64,000 nucleotides of DNA from Polyangium sp. y55x31 (GTDB lineage Bacteria; Myxococcota_A; Polyangia; Polyangiales; Polyangiaceae), in contig NZ_JARZHG010000015.1 of assembly GCF_029946505.1 (NCBI RefSeq), forward strand, positions 124,001 to 188,000, given 5' to 3'. The notes beneath the pieces are model-generated. The model was not told the origin of the DNA and ran no database searches. It saw nothing but the letters and a program-made list of their open reading frames with translations. Of this stretch, positions 58,880 to 64,000 are shown piece by piece. Numbering within the stretch: position 1 is the first letter of the stretch; each line of letters starts with the position of its first letter. The translations under genes and the position numbers were made by a program.

Positions 58880-59672
58880 CGTCCTCCTCCGTGGCGGCGC
58901 CGCCCTGGGTGTCGAGGCGATCGAGCACGTCGTTCGCGAGCTGATCGAAGACGCGCGCGAGCGGCGGCGGTCGCTTCTGCATGAGCAGGAGCGGCGAACC
59001 TCGCAGCGACGCTTCGAGGAACACCTCGTCGCGGGGAATCACGCTGTCGAGGATGATGCCGCCCGGGAAACGCGTCCACAGCGTCTCGGCGACCTCGAGC
59101 GAGGCCGGGGTTTGCCGGTCGAACATCGACAGCACGATGCCGATCAGCGTGAGGCGCGGGTTCTTCTCGGCGCGGATGCGGTCGACGAGCGCGAGGAGCT
59201 GGCCGACCGAGCGGAGCGCGAGCGGCTCGGCCTGGAGCGGGGAGAGCACGTGCGTCGCGGCCTCGAGCGCGCGCGAGGTGACCTTGCCGAGGCCCGCGGG
59301 GCAGTCGAGCAGCACGATGTCGAACTCGCTCTCGAGCTTGCCCAGCATGCCGGTGAGCATGCCGGTGCGGGTGAGCGCCTCCTCGAAGCCGGCGACGGTC
59401 GTGGGATCGACGCGGCCGACGCTGAGCACGTGGAGCTGCGGATCGCGGGTTCGGAGGAGGACGTTGCCGATGTGCTCGGCGCCCGTGAGCACCTCTGCGA
59501 TGCCTGGCCGCGCGCGGTCGGGGAGGCCGAGGGAGAGGCAGAGGCTGCCTTGCGCATCGAGCTCCATGAGCAGCGTGCGATGGCCGGCCCGGGCGAGGGC
59601 GAGACCCAGATTGAGCGAGATCGTGGTCTTACCGACGCCTCCCTTTTGGCTGGCCACGCAGATGACGTGCAT
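58854..59672 (-). CDS. ParA/MinD family ATPase
   Basis: 272 residues from the ATG at 59672. The deviant Walker A SQKGGVGKTT (9-18) has the signature lysine Lys11 and Lys16; ELDAQGSLCLSLGL is the A' motif and DIVLLDCPAGLG the Walker B. This is an intact ParA-type ATPase that should dimerise on ATP and position a cargo. No ParB or parS is adjacent, so it is an orphan ParA. It heads the operon with the roadblock, a hypothetical and the V4R-like gene. Confidence 0.93.
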   Translation of the reverse strand: MHVICVASQKGGVGKTTISLNLGLALARAGHRTLLMELDAQGSLCLSLGLPDRARPGIAEVLTGAEHIGNVLLRTRDPQLHVLSVGRVDPTTVAGFEEALTRTGMLTGMLGKLESEFDIVLLDCPAGLGKVTSRALEAATHVLSPLQAEPLALRSVGQLLALVDRIRAEKNPRLTLIGIVLSMFDRQTPASLEVAETLWTRFPGGIILDSVIPRDEVFLEASLRGSPLLLMQKRPPPLARVFDQLANDVLDRLDTQGGAATEEDDGPIPLLV

Positions 59673-59731
59673 GCTTCTCGCGCCATCGTAGCAGGACACC
59701 ACGCGAAAAGGTGGCCCTGCGCGGCGACGAA

Positions 59732-60157
59732 CTAGATCAGGCTGATCCGCTTCATCAGCGAGCCGCAAAGATCCGACTGCGGATTTCTTTGACGCTCGAT
59801 GTTGAGCCCGGCCCGGAAGATCGCGCTCGCGCTCTCCATGTTGCCGAGCACGACGTGACACATGCCGAGCATCTCGTGATCTGCCGGATCGCCGTGCGCC
59901 GACACGAGGTCCGTGAGGGGTGACACAGCGGCGAGATGCGCATCGCGCATCGCGTCCGTGGGCCGCTCCGGGTTCGGCGCGCCCTTCGCCATGATCATGA
60001 GCTTGAACGCGCTCCTCTGATCCTCCGGTCGATGCTCCGCGAAGTCCGGCCTCGAGAAGAGGTCGCGGTAGCCCGCGTATGCCTCGTCGAGCTGGCCGTC
60101 CCGCCAGTGCTTCACGATGACCTTGACCGTTTGGACCAGTTCCTCCTTGTTCGCCAT
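59732..60157 (-). CDS. Small helical TPR-like protein
   Basis: 141 residues from the ATG at 60157. The sequence MANKEELVQTVKVIVKHWR and later HEMLGMCHVVLGNMESASAIFRAGLNIERQR has the periodicity of tetratricopeptide repeats. It ends SLMKRISLI and contains no membrane segment. It reads in the same direction as the ParA operon 59 bases upstream of it and could be its first gene. The function is unknown. Confidence 0.65.
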   Translation of the reverse strand: MANKEELVQTVKVIVKHWRDGQLDEAYAGYRDLFSRPDFAEHRPEDQRSAFKLMIMAKGAPNPERPTDAMRDAHLAAVSPLTDLVSAHGDPADHEMLGMCHVVLGNMESASAIFRAGLNIERQRNPQSDLCGSLMKRISLI

Positions 60158-60273
60158 TCTGGGAACCATACACAAGAGCACGCGCGGAGGGGAGCCGCGA
60201 GCGCATGCAAGGCACGAGAGCGGCGTCCGGAACGGGGGGCGGAAGACGCGGAAGAGGCTAAGCTCTGCCCTGA

Positions 60274-61452
60274 ATGTTCCTCGATTTCCTGTACGAGCTC
60301 AGGGGCAGGCAGGTGCCCGTCGGCGCGCAGGAGGCCGTGGCGCTCGGCCGCGCCCTCGCCGCGGGTCTGCACGACTCGTCGCTGGAGGGTTTCTACCACG
60401 TGGCGCGGGCCCTGTGCGTGCACTCCGAGGCCCACCTCGACGACTTCGACCTCGCCTTCGCCAAGCACTTCCGCGGCGTGCACGTGGAGGCGAAGAAGAT
60501 CGCCGAGGAGCTCCAGGCATGGCTCCGGGATCCGAAGCAGCTCCGCCAGCTCAGCGAGGAAGAGAAGGCGATGATCGAGGCGCTCGACCTCGAAGAAGTG
60601 CTGAGGCAATTCGAGGAGCGGCTGCGCGAGCAGAAGGAGCGCCACGACGGGGGCAATCGGTGGATCGGCACGGGCGGGACCTCGCCGTTCGGTCGCGCGG
60701 GCTTCCATCCGTCGGGGATCAGCGTGGGCGGAGGCTCGGGCGGCAAGAGCGCGATCCACACGGCGGACGCGCGCAAGTACCGCTCGTACCGCAGCGACAT
60801 CACGCTCGACGTGCGCACGATCGAGGTCGCGCTGCGCAAGCTCCGCGGCTTCGAGCGCGAGGGCGCCCACGAGGAGCTCGACGTCGAGGGGACGATCGAC
60901 GCGACGGCGCGGAACGCGGGCGAGCTCGAGGTCGTGACGCGGCCGCCGCGCCGGCCGAACACACGCGTCATCCTGCTGATGGACGTCGGCGGCTCGATGG
61001 ATCCGTACGCGCACGCCGTCTCGCAGCTCTTCAGCGCGGCCAAGCGCGCGACGCACTGGAAGGAGCTGCGCACGTACTACTTCCACAACTGCGTCTACGG
61101 GAAGGTCTACAAGACCGAGGGTTTTCAGGATCCGGTGAACGTGCGCGACCTCATCCACGAGTGCGGCAAGCACTACAAGCTGGTGATGGTCGGCGACGCG
61201 TCGATGGCGCCCTACGAGCTGCTCGGCGCAGCAGGCTGGGGCGAGGACGCGGGTACGCCGGGCGTGGCGTGGCTCGCGATGTTGCGCGAGCATTTCGAGC
61301 GATCCGTCTGGCTGAACCCGGATCCGCCGAGCGGCTGGTCACACGGCACGGTGCAGATCGTGCGGGACGTGTTCCCGATGTACCAGCTCACGCTCGAAGG
61401 GCTCGGCGAGGCCGTGGCCCAGCTCGTCCGCGGCGGGAAAACGCGGCGCTAG
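60274..61452 (+). CDS. VWA-domain protein of the CoxE type
   Basis: 392 residues. A helical N-terminal half (FLDFLYELRGRQVPVGAQEAVALG near 4) and a Gly-rich linker precede a VWA_CoxE domain from about 215, with the metal-site motif LMDVGGSMDPY where DxSxS is altered (D-V-G-G-S). The YYFHNCVYGKVYKTE and LVMVGDASMAPYEL segments are typical of this group. CoxE-type proteins work with MoxR AAA+ ATPases in enzyme maturation; none is in the window. The stop shares its CTAG with the convergent kinase gene. Confidence 0.88.
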   Translation: MFLDFLYELRGRQVPVGAQEAVALGRALAAGLHDSSLEGFYHVARALCVHSEAHLDDFDLAFAKHFRGVHVEAKKIAEELQAWLRDPKQLRQLSEEEKAMIEALDLEEVLRQFEERLREQKERHDGGNRWIGTGGTSPFGRAGFHPSGISVGGGSGGKSAIHTADARKYRSYRSDITLDVRTIEVALRKLRGFEREGAHEELDVEGTIDATARNAGELEVVTRPPRRPNTRVILLMDVGGSMDPYAHAVSQLFSAAKRATHWKELRTYYFHNCVYGKVYKTEGFQDPVNVRDLIHECGKHYKLVMVGDASMAPYELLGAAGWGEDAGTPGVAWLAMLREHFERSVWLNPDPPSGWSHGTVQIVRDVFPMYQLTLEGLGEAVAQLVRGGKTRR

Positions 61453-62150
61453 GCGTCGGCCTTCGCGGGCAACGTGAGCCGGAAGAGCGCGCCTCCCGAA
61501 GGCGCGGCGAGCGCCTCGATCGTGCCGCCGTGCGCATGCGCGATGGTGCGGCACAAGGCGAGCCCGAGCCCCGTGCCCGTCGGCTTGCTGGTCACGGCGG
61601 GCTCGAAGATGCAGGGCGCGATCGAGGGATCGACGCCCGGCCCGTCGTCCTCGACCTCCAGCACGACGGCCTCGTCGGCCGCGCGCGCTCGCACGACGAT
61701 CCTGCCGGACGCGCGGCCTTCGAGCGCGTCACGCGCGTTCAGGAGCAGGTTCACGATCACCCGCTCGATCAAGATCGGATCACACGCGACCTCCAGATCC
61801 GGCGGCGTCACCTGCATCTCGATCGTCGCGTTCATGTCGAAGAGCTCTCGCTCCGCGGCGGCCACGATCTCCGCGACGGACGCGATCTCCACACCGAGCG
61901 GCTCGCCACGCGCAAGGCCGAGGACTCGGTCGATCACCGCTTGCCCCTTGCGGACCTCGTTCTCCGCGCGGGCGAGGTGCTCGCCGAGGCGCGCACGATC
62001 CTCCGCGTGGCGCTTCGCGAGGTAGAGCGCCGATTCGATCGCGGCGAGCGTGTTCCTGAGCTCGTGCGCCACGCCTGCGCCGAGGGCGCCTGCGATCGCG
62101 AGGGCCGCCGCGCGCGCGTCTCGATCGTTCGGATCGGATGCCTTCGTCAC
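61449..62150 (-). CDS. Soluble histidine kinase without sensor domain
   Basis: 233 residues made only of a HisKA and an ATPase domain. The H-box is GVAHELRNTLAAI near residue 26-38; ATPase motifs are LLLNARDALEG, VEDDGPGVD and TGTGLGLALCRTI. There is no membrane segment and no sensor or receiver domain; the signal must come from a partner protein or from its short N-terminus. GTG start at 62150. No response regulator is adjacent, so it is an orphan, as many myxobacterial kinases are. Confidence 0.9.
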   Translation of the reverse strand: MTKASDPNDRDARAAALAIAGALGAGVAHELRNTLAAIESALYLAKRHAEDRARLGEHLARAENEVRKGQAVIDRVLGLARGEPLGVEIASVAEIVAAAERELFDMNATIEMQVTPPDLEVACDPILIERVIVNLLLNARDALEGRASGRIVVRARAADEAVVLEVEDDGPGVDPSIAPCIFEPAVTSKPTGTGLGLALCRTIAHAHGGTIEALAAPSGGALFRLTLPAKADA

Positions 62151-62447
62151 GGCGCGCGAGTCTAGCGCGAAGCCGCTGAAAGCAAGGTCCCCCGGCGACG
62201 GCGTGGTCCTCGTCGACTCGCTGCCATCACACGCCGACGCCGGGGAACCGATCGAAGCGAAGCAAAGAAAGAGCGCTCGCGCGCTGCGACGAGGACATCG
62301 AGCAAGACTCGGGCCGCGCCCGCTTGCCCGGGATTCCAGCGTCCTCCGAGAGCGTGCGAAGGCGCCTGCTCTGACAACGCTGTCGCATCGGTGGGTCTTC
62401 TCGTGCGCAGCGCCTCTCGCCCGCGTGGATGCCCAGAGCGGAGAAGT
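62151..62447. other. 297-base intergenic region
   Basis: It lies between the TauE/SafE gene and the orphan kinase gene, both on the minus strand, and should contain the kinase promoter. I see no clear promoter, RNA gene or hairpin of note. One plus-strand open frame crosses it, but it starts antisense to the kinase gene and has no protein-like features. Confidence 0.4.
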
Positions 62448-63242
62448 TCAGGTGCCGGCGAGAATCTGGTAGGCGAGCCGCGCCGCAAGCGCGAGCGAGA
62501 CGAGCAGGACGGCCGATCGGATGAGCTGCTCGCCGCCCTTCACGGCCGCGCGAGCGCCGAGGACGCCGCCCACGGCTTGGGCCACGGCCATCGGCAAGGC
62601 GAGGCGGAAGTCGATCCGTCCGGCGAGCGCAAAGCTCACCATCGCGGCGAGGTTCGAGGCGAAGTTCGCGACCTTCGCGTTGGCCGTCGCGCGCGTGAGG
62701 TCGTCGCCGAACACCGTGGTGTAGAGCAGGATCAAGAACGTCCCCGTGCCCGGCCCGAAGAAGCCGTCGTACGCGCCGATCACGAGCGCGATGACCGCGG
62801 CCGTCGCGAGCGGACGACGCTCCGCGATCGCCCACGGCGTCGGCGCGGGCGGCGGGGCATCGGGGTTCGCCTTCGCCTTCGGCCGTCGCCTTCCGCGCGA
62901 CGCGAAGAAGATCGCGACGCAGATCAGGAGCACGAGCACGATCGGACGCAGCACCTCTGGGCGCGCCGCGAGCAGCGCACGCGCGCCTGCTGCGGAGCCG
63001 ATCCCGGCGGCGAGGAAGGTCGGCCAGAAGCGCTTCTTGTCGACGCGGCCCGCGCGCACGAACGAGAGCAGCGACGCGCCCGAGCCGAAGACGGCCTGCC
63101 CCTTGTTCGTGCCGAGCGCGAGGCGCGGATCGGCGATCGCCACGAGCAGCGCGGGCACCGTGAGAAGACCGCCGCCGCCGGCGATCGCGTCGATCAGGCC
63201 GGCGGCGAGGGCGACCGCGCAGAGGAGCGGGAGGACGAGCAC
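62448..63242 (-). CDS. TSUP family transporter (TauE/SafE, DUF81)
   Basis: 264 residues with about eight membrane helices and the two pseudo-repeated motifs GLIDAIAGGGGLLTVPALL near the N-terminus and GAYDGFFGPGTGTFLILL in the middle. A cytosolic Arg/Pro-rich linker (RGRRRPKAKANPDAPPPAP) joins the halves. Family members export sulfite or organosulfonates or import related anions. GTG start at 63242. No sulfur metabolism gene is adjacent, so the substrate is open. Confidence 0.9.
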   Translation of the reverse strand: MLVLPLLCAVALAAGLIDAIAGGGGLLTVPALLVAIADPRLALGTNKGQAVFGSGASLLSFVRAGRVDKKRFWPTFLAAGIGSAAGARALLAARPEVLRPIVLVLLICVAIFFASRGRRRPKAKANPDAPPPAPTPWAIAERRPLATAAVIALVIGAYDGFFGPGTGTFLILLYTTVFGDDLTRATANAKVANFASNLAAMVSFALAGRIDFRLALPMAVAQAVGGVLGARAAVKGGEQLIRSAVLLVSLALAARLAYQILAGT

Positions 63243-63279
63243 GAACGCAGGGCGTTCCTATCCAAAAGCGGACGCGCTG

Positions 63280-64000
63280 TCACTCGGCGTCGGCCGACAC
63301 GAGCACGGGCGCGGAGGCGGCGGAGGGCGCCGGGCGTTCCCGCCCGAGCGCGCTCTTCACCGCCGCGAGATCGAGCGGCGAGAAGCGCGCGTCCGCGGCG
63401 CCGCCGAAGAGCTCCAGGCGGATCGCGCGATGCGCCGGAGCGACGCCGCCTTCGCCCGAGATCACGGCTGCGATCTCGGACGACTTCGCCGCGCCCGATC
63501 CCGTGATCTCCACGAAGACGTCGAGCGTCACGAGGTCGCCCACGAGCCCTGCCCGATCGAGCGCCGCGCGCGCCTCCGCGCCGCCCACCTCGGCCGAGAG
63601 CAGGTACTTGCGCACGTCGACCACCTTGCCGATCCCCTCGATTTCCCGCCGGATCGGGAGCGACGGCGCAGCCATCGCCGCGCGGCACGCGGAAGCGAGC
63701 ATCTCCTCGGCCGTTTGCCCCGGCGGCACCACGAGCGCCGAACGCGCGAACGCGAGCACGTACCGCGCGCCGCGGATCACGCGGGAGATCGCCGCGTCCT
63801 CCGGCCCGAGCAGCGCCGCGCCGCGGAACCTGAGTCCCGCGGGGCTCGCCGTGTTCATCCGCTCGACGAGCGACGCGACCTCGGCGGGTTCGAGCGCGCG
63901 TTCGAGCCGCACGTCCGCGTATTCGTCGAGGCTCGCCACGCCGAGCGAGAGCGCGGGCGAGAAGATCATGTCGGGCTTGGGATGAAAACCCTTCGTGTAG
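63280..64000 (-). CDS. TIGR03936/DUF2344 radical-SAM-linked protein, C-terminal part (5' cut by window edge)
   Basis: The frame remains open to the right edge on the minus strand and reads YTKGFHPKPDMIFSPALSLGVASLDEYADV, the conserved core of DUF2344, so the ATG at 63969 is internal and the true start lies beyond base 64000. About 240 residues are visible. The DUF2344 domain usually follows, or is fused to, a B12-binding radical SAM protein (TIGR03960) and often lies near ribonuclease G/E and ribosomal L21/L27 genes. Its exact role is not known. The tail (PAPSAASAPVLVSADAE) is low in complexity. Confidence 0.85.
   Translation of the reverse strand, partial: YTKGFHPKPDMIFSPALSLGVASLDEYADVRLERALEPAEVASLVERMNTASPAGLRFRGAALLGPEDAAISRVIRGARYVLAFARSALVVPPGQTAEEMLASACRAAMAAPSLPIRREIEGIGKVVDVRKYLLSAEVGGAEARAALDRAGLVGDLVTLDVFVEITGSGAAKSSEIAAVISGEGGVAPAHRAIRLELFGGAADARFSPLDLAAVKSALGRERPAPSAASAPVLVSADAE

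Noticed and set aside
58854-59672. Chromosomal partition locus parABS
   Set aside because: There is a ParA but no ParB gene and no parS-like palindrome nearby; the neighbours are roadblock and V4R-type genes.

Overview
This is a very GC-rich, gene-dense window with no mobile element, CRISPR array, tRNA or rRNA that I can see. The content points to a myxobacterium (Myxococcota, probably Polyangiales). The signs are many lipoproteins with a Gly/Ala-rich spacer after the lipobox, a Hanks-type Ser/Thr kinase with its own membrane segment, RCC1, thrombospondin type 3 and collagen-like surface proteins, roadblock/ParA modules, and an EF-G of the mitochondrial (EF-G1) type. GTG and TTG starts are common. 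Many neighbours are translationally coupled through ATGA, GTGA or TGATG overlaps.

Layout. 1-4.5 kb: the end of a NuoF/formate-dehydrogenase-beta-type flavoprotein, followed by molybdenum-cofactor genes (two MoeA, the second fused to a periplasmic-binding-like domain, then MobA). This suggests a molybdo-enzyme (formate dehydrogenase) locus to the left. 4.5-9 kb: site-2 protease, small lipoprotein, zinc-ribbon membrane protein, a small cytosolic protein and a CDF metal transporter. 9-12.5 kb: EF-G translationally coupled to a RecA/KaiC-like ATPase fused to a SLOG domain. 12.5-20.7 kb: an acyltransferase, then surface and signalling genes (Tudor-knot lipoprotein, FGE-fold lipoprotein coupled to a Ser/Thr kinase, collagen-like lipoprotein, TSP3-OmpA protein, Cys-rich lipoprotein). 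20.7-22.6 kb: a Rieske oxygenase and a Uma2 nuclease-fold protein.

22.6-32.6 kb is a coherent acetate module. A minus-strand operon (porin, acs, DUF485, actP) lies behind a near-consensus sigma-54 promoter. Divergent to it is a CbrA/CbrB-like pair (SSS-type sensor kinase plus NtrC-type activator), preceded by a tiny membrane protein. Two palindromes in the shared intergenic region look like the activator's binding sites. 32.6-41 kb: RCC1 lipoprotein, VWA protein with a duplicated C-terminal module, TPR-YbjN protein, and a 1211-residue protein with a degenerate ParA-like N-terminus and TPR-like repeats.

41.7-45.6 kb is the most interesting segment. A SIR2-SLOG protein with the architecture and catalytic-residue spacing of Thoeris ThsA lies head to head with a SLOG-nucleoside-phosphorylase (MTAN/PNP) fusion. 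A 2Fe-2S class III nucleotidyl cyclase follows the SIR2 gene after 48 bases. Together they look like a candidate nucleotide-signalling conflict (anti-phage) system with NAD- and nucleotide-attacking effectors; this is inferred.

45.6-64 kb: lipoprotein, STAS-like protein, a coupled nadB-CPBP protease-patatin set divergent from etfBA, a lipoprotein gene with a frameshift joining a nitrilase-like and a sialidase-like part, an Rpn/DUF4351 protein, a ParA-roadblock-V4R operon, a CoxE-type VWA protein, an orphan histidine kinase, a TauE/SafE transporter, and the end of a radical-SAM-linked DUF2344 protein that runs off the right edge.
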